A stretch of 64,000 bases of DNA, from the NCBI RefSeq assembly GCF_014323725.1, contig NZ_JABVED010000015.1, positions 117,633-181,632 of the forward strand. The letters are read 5' to 3'. Made by a program: the position numbers and the translations under genes. This document shows positions 1-11,994 of the stretch, one piece after another (within the stretch, counting starts at the first letter, position 1; every line of letters starts with the position of its first letter). This DNA is from Actinokineospora xionganensis (GTDB lineage Bacteria; Actinomycetota; Actinomycetes; Mycobacteriales; Pseudonocardiaceae). The notes beneath the pieces were generated by a model. It had not been told where the DNA came from and did no database searches. It saw only the letters and a list, made by a program, of their open reading frames with translations.

Positions 1-1
1 G

Positions 2-766
2 AGCGAGTACCTGAGGCTGGACATCGTCGATTCCGTCGCGACGCTGGTCATAGACCGTCCCGCGAAGCGCAACGCGCTCAGTTTCGACATGTGGGCGGGC
101 ATCCCCAAGCTGGTCGCCGAGGTGGCCGCCGACGACTCCGTGCGCGTGCTGCTGCTGACCGGCGGCGAGCACTTCTCCGCGGGCGCCGACATCAGCGAGT
201 TCGCCGAACTGCGTGCCGACGCCGCGGGCGCCCGCCGCTACGCCGAAGGCATCCACACCGCCACCGACGCGTTGACCGGGCTGGCCAAGCCGACGATCGC
301 GGCGATCAACGGGTTCTGCATCGGCGGGGGCTGCGAGATCGCCCTGGCCTGCGACCTGCGCGTCGCCGCGGACAACGCCCAGTTCGGCATCACCCCGGCC
401 AAGCTCGGCATCGTCTACATGCTCCCGTCGACCAAGCAGCTGGTCGACGCGGTCGGCCCCGCGTGGGCCAAGCAGATCCTCTTCAGCGCCGACATCATCG
501 ACGCCGCCACCGCCCTGCGCATCGGGCTGGTCAACGAGCTGCACGCGCCCGGCGACGTCATCAAGCGCGCCACCGAGCTGGCCCACACCATGGCCGCCCG
601 CTCCCAGGTGACCATCCGCGGCGCCAAGGAGATCATCGGTCGGATCACCGCAGGCCGGTTCGAAGAGGACGAAGCCGTGCACGCCCTCTACGCGGGATCA
701 GCGGAGAGCGCCGACTACGCCGAGGGTGTCCGCGCCTTCCTGGACAAGCGCACCCCGAAGTTCTGA
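2..766 (+). CDS. Enoyl-CoA hydratase/isomerase family protein (5' end outside window)
   Basis: This is a crotonase-fold enzyme that probably hydrates a trans-2-enoyl-CoA in fatty-acid beta-oxidation, in the cytoplasm. The frame is open from the window edge, giving 254 visible residues against about 260 for the family, so only a few N-terminal residues are missing. The N-terminal strand reads VATLVIDRPAKRNALS. The CoA/oxyanion-hole region is GGEHFSAGADISEF, and IAAINGFCIGGGCEIALACD is the second oxyanion-hole signature. The usual second catalytic Glu region aligns with FGITPAKLGIVY, where a hydratase would normally have PEV/PEI. The exact reaction (hydratase, isomerase or another crotonase chemistry) is therefore open. 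No neighbour gives a pathway. Confidence 0.9.
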   Translation, partial: SEYLRLDIVDSVATLVIDRPAKRNALSFDMWAGIPKLVAEVAADDSVRVLLLTGGEHFSAGADISEFAELRADAAGARRYAEGIHTATDALTGLAKPTIAAINGFCIGGGCEIALACDLRVAADNAQFGITPAKLGIVYMLPSTKQLVDAVGPAWAKQILFSADIIDAATALRIGLVNELHAPGDVIKRATELAHTMAARSQVTIRGAKEIIGRITAGRFEEDEAVHALYAGSAESADYAEGVRAFLDKRTPKF

Positions 767-779
767 CCCCGCGAGAGCC

Positions 780-963
780 GAACTCACTGTCCTGAACGTT
801 GAACTCACTGTCCTGAACGTTGAACTCACTGTCCTGAACGGGCGACTCGCGCCCGTTGGTGGACACCCGCGAGTCGCCTGTTCAGGACAATGAGTTCAAC
901 GCTGGAGACGATGAGTTCTACGTTTGGGACAGTGAGTTCTACGTTCGGGACAGTGAGTTCAGA
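780..963. repeat. Seven-unit 21-bp repeat forming a large imperfect palindrome
   Basis: Three units at 780-800, 801-821 and 822-839 are near-identical in one orientation (GAACTCACTGTCCTGAAC plus GTT). Four units at 880-900, 901-921, 922-942 and 943-963 run in the opposite orientation and are more diverged. The centre is an 11-bp inverted repeat, 841-851 with 868-878. A shared core is ACARTGAGTYCAAC on one strand. The element fills the gap between the convergent hydratase and HD genes, and its last unit overlaps the stop codon of the HD gene. It probably folds as a bidirectional terminator. The same unit recurs at 63840-63925. Confidence 0.9.
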
Positions 964-1561
964 CTTGGAGGGTCACGAGCTCGGTGGCCAGGTTCGTCCT
1001 GGCACTCGTCTCCCAGTGCGCAAGCGCTTGCGGGGTGCGGTAGAGCGCGGGTAGGTCGAGCAGGTGGCGCAAGACGGCGGCGCGGCCGGCGCGGAACGCG
1101 TCATCCGGGACGTGCGCGTATTCGGCGCGGACGGCCGCGGCGTAGTCCGAGTACGCCGGGGAGGCCAGGATTGCCAGGTCGGCGTCGCAGAGCACTTCGC
1201 CGTTGGTGTCCCCGGGGTCGGTCACGTGACCCGCGGTCAGCCGGACCAGCCGCGCGACCTCGGCGACCGCCGCCGCGTCCAAGCCCAGCCCGGTCAGCTC
1301 CGCCGACGCCAACTGGGCGCTGTCTTCCTCATCCGTTCCAGTGCCCTTGTAGACGGCGTCGTGGTACCAAGCCGCGAGGCGGACAAGGTCCGGGTCGGCG
1401 GCGTGTTCGGCCAACTCGTCCACGTGCCCGAGCACCGCCCGCAGGTGCGCGAGGTCGTGATACCTGCGGTGCGGCTCACCCCATCGCGCGAGCAGTTCCC
1501 GACCGATGTCGTGCCCGGCTACACCGAGCCGACCCAGCAGCGCGTCCCATTGATCCAGCAC
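959..1561 (-). CDS. HD-domain metal-dependent phosphohydrolase family protein
   Basis: A 200-residue cytoplasmic protein of the predicted HD phosphohydrolase family. The metal-binding pattern is visible: H in YHDLAHL near the N-terminus, then WYHDAVYKG supplying the HD pair, and a distal Asp in CDADLAILA. The substrate is unknown. I chose the GTG at 1561 because it gives the typical MLDQWDALL start, but in-frame codons up to a TTG at 1648 are possible and the Shine-Dalgarno is weak. It is divergent from mfd and convergent with the hydratase, and its stop lies inside the 21-bp repeat. Confidence 0.8.
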   Translation of the reverse strand: MLDQWDALLGRLGVAGHDIGRELLARWGEPHRRYHDLAHLRAVLGHVDELAEHAADPDLVRLAAWYHDAVYKGTGTDEEDSAQLASAELTGLGLDAAAVAEVARLVRLTAGHVTDPGDTNGEVLCDADLAILASPAYSDYAAAVRAEYAHVPDDAFRAGRAAVLRHLLDLPALYRTPQALAHWETSARTNLATELVTLQV

Positions 1562-1697
1562 GCGCCCGACGTTATCCGCGAGCGGACTGTCGGTGCTACG
1601 CCGTAGGGTGGTGGCGAGAACCCCTCCGAGGCTCCGCTTGTGCTCCAAGGTCCCGGGCAGGGGTCTGTTTCGCGTCTCCCACCGGCGAAGGACACTC

Positions 1698-5249
<3,552 letters not shown>

Positions 5250-5310
5250 CCTCGCCCAGCCGTAACCCGATAGTGAAGCCGCGGCGAGCGCTGTGAGAGG
5301 CTACGGCACT

Positions 5311-6306
5311 GTGACCACCGTCATTCGTCGTCGACGCCCGCTCGTCGTCCTGCTCGCCGTGTTCGGGCTGCTGCTCAGCGCCTGTTCGACGGGGCCGGGC
5401 CAGGCCAACGCCGCCGCCATAGTCAATGGCAAGACCATCGGGGTCGACCGGGTGCAGGAGCTGGTGGACAAGGCCCGACAGGCCGAGCCCGCCGTCCAGC
5501 AGCTCGCCGACCAGCGCAAGCTCGACCTGCTCTCGCGGGCCGTGCTGCGCCAGTTGGTCCTGCACGAGCTCATCGCGGCGCACACCGCCAAGGAGACCCT
5601 GGCGATCAACGAGGCCACGGTCACCGAGCTGGCCGGTCAGCTGACCAGCTCGCTGCAGCCGCTGCCGACCGACGGGTCCGCCTCGCCGGAGCAGATCGTC
5701 GACCAGGCGGTCAACCGGGCCTTCGAGCCCACCGAGATCGCCCGGGACTACCTCGCGCTGGCCGAGATCGGCCGCAAGCAGGCTCCAGGGCTGTCGGTCA
5801 CGTTCGACTTCACCCTCGTCGCCCCGGGCGGCCCGGACGACAAGCCGGGCTCGCTGCGCGAGAAGGCCATCGCCAAGGCCAACCAGCTCGCGGTGGGCCT
5901 CGACGAGGCGGGCAAGATCATCGACGCCGACATGGCGGGCGGTCTGCAGGCGGCCCGCGGCGAGACCATCACGCCGTCGCTCGCACCGGACATCGCGGGA
6001 AGCGTCCTGTTCGGCGCCCCGCTCAACAGCGTGATCGCCTTCCAGCCCAACCCGCAGAACGCGGGCTGGGTGGTCGCCGTGATCCGCAAGCGCGAGACCA
6101 ACGCCACCCCGGGCCCCGACGACAAGCCCGCCGACGCCCGGCTGGCCACGACCCTCGGCCCACGCATGCTGCAGGACACCTCCCAGCGGGTGGGCGTGGA
6201 GATCAGCCCGCGCTACGGCGTGTGGGACCTCGCGGGCATGGAGATCGCGCCGAGCGAGGGCGAGACCAAGGGCGTCGTCATCCCGATCAAGAACGCCGGT
6301 CAATGA
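5311..6306 (+). CDS. SurA N-terminal-like lipoprotein
   Basis: A 331-residue membrane-anchored lipoprotein. The start has basic residues (IRRRRP), a hydrophobic stretch and the lipobox LLSAC, so the mature protein begins at the Cys. The following region (AAIVNGKTIGVDRVQELVDKA) resembles the N-terminal helical chaperone segment of SurA/PrsA foldases. I see no clear parvulin PPIase domain. The GTG at 5311 follows a GAGAGG box; an in-frame GTG at 5293 is an alternative. Its position between mfd and mazG is conserved in actinomycetes. It overlaps mazG by four bases (ATGA). Confidence 0.85.
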   Translation: MTTVIRRRRPLVVLLAVFGLLLSACSTGPGQANAAAIVNGKTIGVDRVQELVDKARQAEPAVQQLADQRKLDLLSRAVLRQLVLHELIAAHTAKETLAINEATVTELAGQLTSSLQPLPTDGSASPEQIVDQAVNRAFEPTEIARDYLALAEIGRKQAPGLSVTFDFTLVAPGGPDDKPGSLREKAIAKANQLAVGLDEAGKIIDADMAGGLQAARGETITPSLAPDIAGSVLFGAPLNSVIAFQPNPQNAGWVVAVIRKRETNATPGPDDKPADARLATTLGPRMLQDTSQRVGVEISPRYGVWDLAGMEIAPSEGETKGVVIPIKNAGQ

Positions 6307-7217
6307 CCGTCGCGGTGGTGCTGGTTCGCGGGAACACGATTCCGGCGGAGGCGGTGCCACTGCTTCGCGCGGCGGTGAAGGTGTACGTCGCGGGTGAGGT
6401 CGACCCGGCTCTGGGCGATGCGCCGATGCCCGCTGATGTCGCCGCAGAGGCGGGCGAGGTCGTGGTGCTGACGTCGTCGTTGGACGCGGTCGCCGAGTTG
6501 GTCGCGGCCGGCTCGCCGGTGCACGTCACAGCGGGTGCGGGCCTCGTGGCCGCCGCCCAGGTCATGGACCGGCTGCGCTCGCCCGGGGGTTGCCCCTGGG
6601 ACGCCGAGCAGACGCACGACTCGCTGCGGCAGTACCTCGTCGAGGAGTGCTTCGAGCTGCTCGAGGCGATCGAGGAAGGCGACCGTCCGGCCCTGCGCGA
6701 GGAACTGGGCGACGTCCTGCTCCAGGTTCTCTTCCACTCGCGCGTGGCCGAGGAGGACGGCGAGGACCCGTTCACCATCGACGACGTAGCGGCCGAGCTG
6801 GTCGCGAAGCTCGTCGGCAGGCATCCGCACGTGTTCGCGGGCGGTGACCCCGCGGTCCGCGACGCGGCGACTCAGGAAACCCGCTGGGAAGAGCTCAAGC
6901 AGCAGGAGAAGCGCCGCGAGTCCAGTGTGGACGGGGTGGCGATGGGCCAGCCCGCGCTCGCCCTCGCGGCCAAGCTGGCGCAGCGCACGGCTCGCGCGGC
7001 ACTGCCCGGCGACCTGCTGCCCAAGCACACAGACGTCGGCTCCCGCCTGTTCGACCTCGCCGCGCTGGCGAAGCTCGCCGGGCAGGACCCGGAGGCCGAA
7101 CTGCGCGCCGTGGCTCGCCGTTTCGCGAGTCAGGTCCGCGAGGCGGAGCGCTCCGCCAAGGCGAGCGGCGAGCCCGAGATGACCCACGAAATCTGGCGAA
7201 AGCACTGGCCGCACTGA
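6303..7217 (+). CDS. mazG: Nucleoside triphosphate pyrophosphohydrolase MazG
   Basis: MazG hydrolyses NTPs and dNTPs to the monophosphate and pyrophosphate, which sanitises damaged or excess nucleotides. The product has 304 residues. The first 80 or so are a non-catalytic N-terminal extension seen in actinobacterial MazG. The catalytic part begins at MDRLRSPGGCPWDAEQTH. The acidic metal-binding helices are EECFELLEAIEE and REELGDVLLQVLFH (EExxE and ExxD patterns). The ATG at 6303 overlaps the lipoprotein stop, indicating translational coupling. Confidence 0.95.
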   Translation: MTVAVVLVRGNTIPAEAVPLLRAAVKVYVAGEVDPALGDAPMPADVAAEAGEVVVLTSSLDAVAELVAAGSPVHVTAGAGLVAAAQVMDRLRSPGGCPWDAEQTHDSLRQYLVEECFELLEAIEEGDRPALREELGDVLLQVLFHSRVAEEDGEDPFTIDDVAAELVAKLVGRHPHVFAGGDPAVRDAATQETRWEELKQQEKRRESSVDGVAMGQPALALAAKLAQRTARAALPGDLLPKHTDVGSRLFDLAALAKLAGQDPEAELRAVARRFASQVREAERSAKASGEPEMTHEIWRKHWPH

Positions 7218-7222
7218 CCACC

Positions 7223-7231
7223 TGTGGACAA
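7223..7231 (-). promoter_or_regulatory. Isolated DnaA-box match
   Basis: TGTGGACAA is the reverse complement of TTGTCCACA, the preferred actinomycete DnaA box. It lies in the 53-bp gap between mazG and the tricorn gene. One exact 9-mer in 64 kb is near chance expectation, so its function is uncertain. Confidence 0.3.
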
Positions 7232-7270
7232 CTTCGGGCGGATGTCGGCGGTTCTCAGTAACTTGGGGGA

Positions 7271-10200
7271 GTGACCGACGCCTACCTCCGATTTCCCCAT
7301 CTACACCAGGACCTGATCACCTTCGTCGCCGAGGATGATGTGTGGCTGGCCCCGGTCGACGGCGGCCGCGCCTGGCGGGTGTCCGCCGACAAGGTGCCCG
7401 TGCGAAACCCGCGATTCTCGCCTGACGGAAGCACTCTGGCCTGGGCGAGCACCCGTGACGTCGAGCCGGAGGTGCACGCCGCGCCGGTCGACGGCGGGCC
7501 GAGCGACCGGCTGACGTACTGGGGCGACGTCAACACCTCCGTGCTCGGGTGGACACCCGAGGGTGAGGTCATCGCGAACACCACGACCGGGCGGTCGTCC
7601 ATCCGGCACCGCTGGGCGCACGCGGTCCCGCTGTCGGGCGGGCCGAGCCGGGTGCTCCCGTACGGCCCGCTGGACGCCCTGTCGATCGGGCCGGACGGTG
7701 TGCTTGTCGGTTCGGTGATCTCGGTCGAACCCGCGTGGTGGAAGCGTTATCGCGGCGGCACGGCGGGCAAGGTGTGGCTCGATCGCGAGGGCCGAGGCGA
7801 GTTCCGGCGTATTCTGTCCGAAGTGGACGGACATATCGTGTCGCCGATGTGGGTCGGCGGCCGCGTCGCGTTCCTGTCCGACCACGAGGGCATCGGGAAC
7901 ATCTACTCGTGCGACCCGGACGGCGGCGACCTCCGCGCGCACAGCGACCACAAGTTCTACGCCCGCAACCCCAGTACCGACGGCACGCGGGTGATCTACC
8001 ACAGCGCGGGATCACTCTGGCTGCTCGACAGCCTCGACGCCGAACCCCGCGAACTCGACGTCCGGCTCGGCGGCTCGCGGGGATCCCGCCAGCCCTACCG
8101 GCTTTCACCCGCGCGCTTCCTCGGCGACGTCGGGCCGGATTCCACGGGCCGGGCCAGCGCGGTCGAGGTGCGCGGGACCGTGCACTGGCTCACCCACCGC
8201 GACGGACCCGCGCGGGTGCTGTCGGTGGAACCTGGTGTGCGGGCACGGTTGCCGCAGGTCCTCGGCGACAGCGGCCAGGTTGTGTGGGTGACCGACGCGC
8301 AGGGCGAGGACGCCCTGGAGTTCGCCCCGGTCGAGGGGCGCGCGGCAGGGGTCAGCCCGCGCCGGGTGGGTGCGGGAGAGCTCGGGCGCGTGCTGGAACT
8401 GGCGGCCTCGCCGGACGGCAGGCGCGTCGGCGTCGTGACGCACGACGGCAGGCTGCTGCTCGTCGACGCGGACAGCGCCGAGATCCGCGAGGTGGTCAAG
8501 GCCCAGGAGATGGACCCGACCGGGCTGACCTTCTCGCCCGACTCGGGTTGGCTCGCGTGGTCGCATCCCGGCCCGGACCCGTTGCGGCACATCAGAATGG
8601 TCAACACCACCGATCTGTCCATTGTGGATGTCACGCCGCTGCGGTTCGTCGATTCCGATCCGGCGTTCACCCAGGACGGCAAGCACATCGCGTTCCTGTC
8701 CACCCGCAGCTTCGACCCGATCTACGACGTGCACGTGTTCGACCTGTCCTTCGCCAACGGCAGCAGGCCCTACCTGGTGCCGCTCGCCGCCACCACGCCG
8801 TCGCCGTTCGCGCCGCTGCGCGAGGGCAGGCCGTTCGGCGACGCCGACGACAAGGACAAGTCCGACGGCGACAAGTCCGACGGCGACGTGCCGCGCACGG
8901 GCGTCGACATCGAAGGCATCGCCGACCGGGTAGTCGCCTTCCCGGTCGCCGCGGCGCGCTATTCGCAGTTGCGCGCGGCGAAGGGTGGCGTGCTCTGGCT
9001 GTGCGATCCCCTTGTCGGCTCGTTGGGCGACGACCTCGACGACCTCGGCGAAGACGCGCCGCGGGCCGCGCTGGAGCGGTTCGACCTGGCCAAGCTCAAG
9101 GCCGACACGCTCGTCGACGGTCTCGACGAGTTCTGGACCAGCGGCGACGGGCACCGCGTCGTCGTCCGCGACGGCACGACACTGCGGGTCCTGCCCGCCG
9201 ACCGCAGGCCGGATTCCGACGACGGCTCCGAGGACAACATCACCGTCGACCTGAGCCGGATCCGCGTCGAGATCGACCCGGCCGCCGAGTGGCGCCAGTC
9301 GTTCGACGAGGCGGGCAGGCTCATGCGCGACCACTTCTGGCGCGCGGACATGGGCGGCGTCGACTGGCCGGGCGTGCTCGACCGGTACCGCCCGCTCGTG
9401 GAAACCCTTGGCTCCCACGACGAACTGGTCGACCTGCTGTGGGAGGTGCAGGGCGAACTGGGCACGTCCCACGCCTACCTCTTCCCGCCTGGCACCGGCA
9501 CCGACAACAAGCGCAGGCTTGGCCTCCTCGGCGCGGATTTTGCTTGCGACGATGACGGTCGCTGGCGGATCAAGAGGATCGTGCCGGGTGAGAGCTCCGA
9601 TCCGCGCGCCCGCTCACCGCTGCGTGCTCCGGGCGTGGCCGCGCGCGTCGGCGACGCGATCGTCGAGGTCGACGGCAGGCCGGTCCAGCCCGCCCAGGGC
9701 CCCGCGCCGCTGCTGGTCGGGACCGCGGGCAATCCGGTCGAGCTGACGATCGCCCCCAAGGGCGGCGGCGAGAACCGGCGGGTCGTGGTTGTCCCCCTGC
9801 TTGACGACATGCCGCTGCGCTACCAGGCCTGGGTCGCGGGCAGGCGCGACCACGTCCACGCCGCGACCGGCGGGAAGGTCGGCTACCTGCACGTTCCCGA
9901 CATGGTCGCCAGCGGCTGGGCCCAACTCCACCGCGACCTTCGCCTGGAGATGCGCCGCGACGCGGTGGTCGTCGACCTCCGGGAGAACCGCGGCGGGCAC
10001 CTGTCGCAGCTGGTCATCGAGAAGCTCAGCCGCAAGATCGTCGGCTGGTCCCGCGCCCGCGACGGCTACTACGACGAGACCTACCCCCTCGACGCCCCGC
10101 GCGGCCCGATCGTCGCCGTCGCCGACGAGTTCTCCGGCTCCGACGGCGACATCGTCAACGCCGCCATCCAAGCCCTCGGCATCGGCCCGGTGGTCGGCAC

Positions 10201-10471
10201 CAGGACGTGGGGCGGCGTCATCGGGATCGACAACAGGTACCACCTCGTCGACGGCACCCTGATCACCCAGCCCCGCTACGCCACCTGGATGCGCGGCCCC
10301 GGCTGGGGCGTCGAGAACCACGGCGTCGCCCCGGACGTCGAGGTCGTGGTCACCCCCCAAGACCACGCCGCGGTCCGCGACCCCCAACTCGACACCGCCA
10401 TCCGCCTGGCGTTGGAGGGCTTATCCGCGAACCCGGCAGCCACGCCACCCGACCTGCCCGCACTGGACTGA
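7271..10471 (+). CDS. Tricorn protease homologue (S41 family)
   Basis: A 1066-residue cytoplasmic peptidase that would trim oligopeptides released by the proteasome or other proteases. The order fits tricorn: a beta-propeller region with WD-like repeats over about residues 1-550, a helical core domain near 675-760, a PDZ domain around 770-850, and an S41 catalytic domain after that. The nucleophile is Ser957 in FSGSDGD and the likely catalytic His is His734 in GTSHAYLF; by position they match Ser965 and His746 of archaeal tricorn. An acidic low-complexity insert (DKSDGDKSDGD) near residue 530 is encoded by a short tandem repeat. The GTG start follows GGGGGAG closely. Codon 1051 is a rare TTA. 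Confidence 0.93.
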   Translation: MTDAYLRFPHLHQDLITFVAEDDVWLAPVDGGRAWRVSADKVPVRNPRFSPDGSTLAWASTRDVEPEVHAAPVDGGPSDRLTYWGDVNTSVLGWTPEGEVIANTTTGRSSIRHRWAHAVPLSGGPSRVLPYGPLDALSIGPDGVLVGSVISVEPAWWKRYRGGTAGKVWLDREGRGEFRRILSEVDGHIVSPMWVGGRVAFLSDHEGIGNIYSCDPDGGDLRAHSDHKFYARNPSTDGTRVIYHSAGSLWLLDSLDAEPRELDVRLGGSRGSRQPYRLSPARFLGDVGPDSTGRASAVEVRGTVHWLTHRDGPARVLSVEPGVRARLPQVLGDSGQVVWVTDAQGEDALEFAPVEGRAAGVSPRRVGAGELGRVLELAASPDGRRVGVVTHDGRLLLVDADSAEIREVVKAQEMDPTGLTFSPDSGWLAWSHPGPDPLRHIRMVNTTDLSIVDVTPLRFVDSDPAFTQDGKHIAFLSTRSFDPIYDVHVFDLSFANGSRPYLVPLAATTPSPFAPLREGRPFGDADDKDKSDGDKSDGDVPRTGVDIEGIADRVVAFPVAAARYSQLRAAKGGVLWLCDPLVGSLGDDLDDLGEDAPRAALERFDLAKLKADTLVDGLDEFWTSGDGHRVVVRDGTTLRVLPADRRPDSDDGSEDNITVDLSRIRVEIDPAAEWRQSFDEAGRLMRDHFWRADMGGVDWPGVLDRYRPLVETLGSHDELVDLLWEVQGELGTSHAYLFPPGTGTDNKRRLGLLGADFACDDDGRWRIKRIVPGESSDPRARSPLRAPGVAARVGDAIVEVDGRPVQPAQGPAPLLVGTAGNPVELTIAPKGGGENRRVVVVPLLDDMPLRYQAWVAGRRDHVHAATGGKVGYLHVPDMVASGWAQLHRDLRLEMRRDAVVVDLRENRGGHLSQLVIEKLSRKIVGWSRARDGYYDETYPLDAPRGPIVAVADEFSGSDGDIVNAAIQALGIGPVVGTRTWGGVIGIDNRYHLVDGTLITQPRYATWMRGPGWGVENHGVAPDVEVVVTPQDHAAVRDPQLDTAIRLALEGLSANPAATPPDLPALD

Positions 10472-10493
10472 CCGCGACACGCTGTCCACGATC

Positions 10494-10754
10494 TTGGAAA
10501 TCCTGAGGGAGGCCCAGGGGGAACTGGGCGAGGGGCGCACAGAGGACGCGTCCTACGCGCTGGACGAGGCCCGCGACCGGGTGCGAGAGATGCTCGACAG
10601 GTACGGCGAAACGCTGGGCGAGCATGGCTGGACATCGCACGGCTGCGCTATGGCTCAACACCGCATGGGTGCGCCATGGCTCAGCACCAGGTGCCGCGCC
10701 GTCGGGCCGCCGCCAGCTCCCGCCGGCTCGGCTCGGGGCGGGCGGATCCGTTGA
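10494..10754 (+). CDS. Possible small or remnant ORF after the tricorn gene
   Basis: From a TTG at 10494 the frame encodes 86 residues. The first 45 (EILREAQGELGEGRTEDA onward) have strong third-position GC, charged helical character and look protein-like. The remainder does not, and overlaps a short direct repeat of ATGGCTCARCACC. No good ribosome-binding site is visible. It may be a decayed 3' fragment of a gene or chance. The rest of the gap up to 10887 holds only the hairpin listed next. Confidence 0.25.
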   Translation: MEILREAQGELGEGRTEDASYALDEARDRVREMLDRYGETLGEHGWTSHGCAMAQHRMGAPWLSTRCRAVGPPPAPAGSARGGRIR

Positions 10755-10772
10755 GCATGTCGTGCGCATGCT

Positions 10773-10799
10773 CAGTGTTCGGGAGTTGCCCGAACACTG
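10773..10799. terminator. Hairpin between convergent tricorn and sigma genes
   Basis: A perfect 11-bp stem (CAGTGTTCGGG with CCCGAACACTG) and a 5-nt loop lie in the convergent gap. A smaller dyad, GAGCATG/CATGCTC at 10753-10773, abuts it. There is no T-run, so termination in either direction is inferred from position. Confidence 0.5.
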
Positions 10800-10887
10800 G
10801 CGGGCGTCGGCGGTGCCTGGGCTGGCTGGCGCGCGACGGTGCGCCCACCGAGCCGTCGTGGGCTGGGAACGCACCGATGCTTCCGGG

Positions 10888-11904
10888 TCAGGGCAGGGAA
10901 GCGGGCAGGTCGAAGGCGGGGAAGTGTTCCGCGCCGATGAAGGAGGTGATCTCGGCGATTCGGTTGTCGCGGAAGGTGAGGACGTTGATCGACCACGCGG
11001 TGTGGTCGCCCACGCCGGTGGCGCACAGGTAGGAAGCCACGGCGGGTTGGCCGTTGGCGGCGATGGTGACGTGTCGCCAGCTTCCGCAGGTGCCCATGGG
11101 GACCTGGGTGGCGAAGTCGGCGACGGCGGCCAAGCCCTCGTACCAGTGCGGCAGCGGCGGCATCGACCAGGTGACGTCCTCGGTCAGCAGGGCGACGAGT
11201 GCGGCGGCGTCGCCGCGTTCCAGGGCGGTGGCGTAGTCGGAGACGATTTCGCGCAGGTGGGTGTCGTCGAGTTTGCGCAGGGTCTGCTGCTGGGTGCGGG
11301 CGGGGACCTTCTCCGCGACGATCTTGCGTGCCCGGGCCAAAGCCGAGTTCACCGACGCGGTCGACGTGTTCATCGTGGCGGCGATCTCCGCCGCGGAGAA
11401 GCCGAGGACCTCGAAGAGCAGCAGTGCCGCGCGCTGGTTGCCCGGGAGGTGTTGCAGGGCGGCGACGAAGGCGAGTTCGACGGCTTCGCGCTGCTCGTAG
11501 CGGGCGCCCGGCGCGTTCGGGCCGAAGTCGCCGTCCGGGTATGGGCCTAGCCACGCGACGTCGGTCAGCGGGGCTGTCTCCGCCACCGCGCGGGTGCTCG
11601 ACGGGCCGAGGTCGACGGGCATGGCCCGTCTGCCGCGCGTGCCGACGGCGTCCAGGCACGTCCGGGTCGCCACGGTGTACAGCCAGGAGCGCAGCGACGC
11701 GCGGCCCTCGAAGCCCGCGAGACCGCGCCAGGCGCGCAACAACGCGTCCTGCAGAGCGTCGTCGGCGTCGTGGGTGGAGCCGAGCATGCGGTAGCAGTGG
11801 GCGTGCAGTTCCCGGCGCAGCGGGCGCACAAGGCGGCCGAAGGCCTCGTCGTCCCCGGCGCGGGCGAGCACCAGGTCGGGGTCGGCCGCGGCCACTTCGC
11901 TCAC
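10888..11904 (-). CDS. Sigma-70 family (ECF-like) factor with SnoaL-like C-terminal domain
   Basis: A 338-residue alternative sigma factor resembling mycobacterial SigG and the SigX5 group. Region 2 is seen in LHAHCYRMLGSTHDADDALQ and FEGRASLRSWLYTVATR. Region 4 is NQRAALLLFEVLGFSAAEIA with the helix-turn-helix at MNTSTASVNSALARARK. From about residue 205 the protein becomes a SnoaL-like cone domain, a fused tail that in related groups modulates sigma activity instead of a separate anti-sigma factor. No anti-sigma gene is adjacent, which agrees. The GTG at 11904 gives the family's usual N-terminus. It is divergent from the methyltransferase. Confidence 0.9.
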   Translation of the reverse strand: MSEVAAADPDLVLARAGDDEAFGRLVRPLRRELHAHCYRMLGSTHDADDALQDALLRAWRGLAGFEGRASLRSWLYTVATRTCLDAVGTRGRRAMPVDLGPSSTRAVAETAPLTDVAWLGPYPDGDFGPNAPGARYEQREAVELAFVAALQHLPGNQRAALLLFEVLGFSAAEIAATMNTSTASVNSALARARKIVAEKVPARTQQQTLRKLDDTHLREIVSDYATALERGDAAALVALLTEDVTWSMPPLPHWYEGLAAVADFATQVPMGTCGSWRHVTIAANGQPAVASYLCATGVGDHTAWSINVLTFRDNRIAEITSFIGAEHFPAFDLPASLP

Positions 11905-11994
11905 GAGCGCCGATTCTGCCTCATCGCGGCAGCCGTTATCCCGAAACGGACAAGTCGCGGCGAGCGGCCGACGAGCACCCGCCGGACCGGCACC

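Noticed and set aside
645..960. Short frames encoding repeated VQDSEFN-like heptads on both strands
   Set aside because: They are translations of the 21-bp intergenic repeat, whose length is a multiple of three. No ribosome-binding site or protein context supports them.
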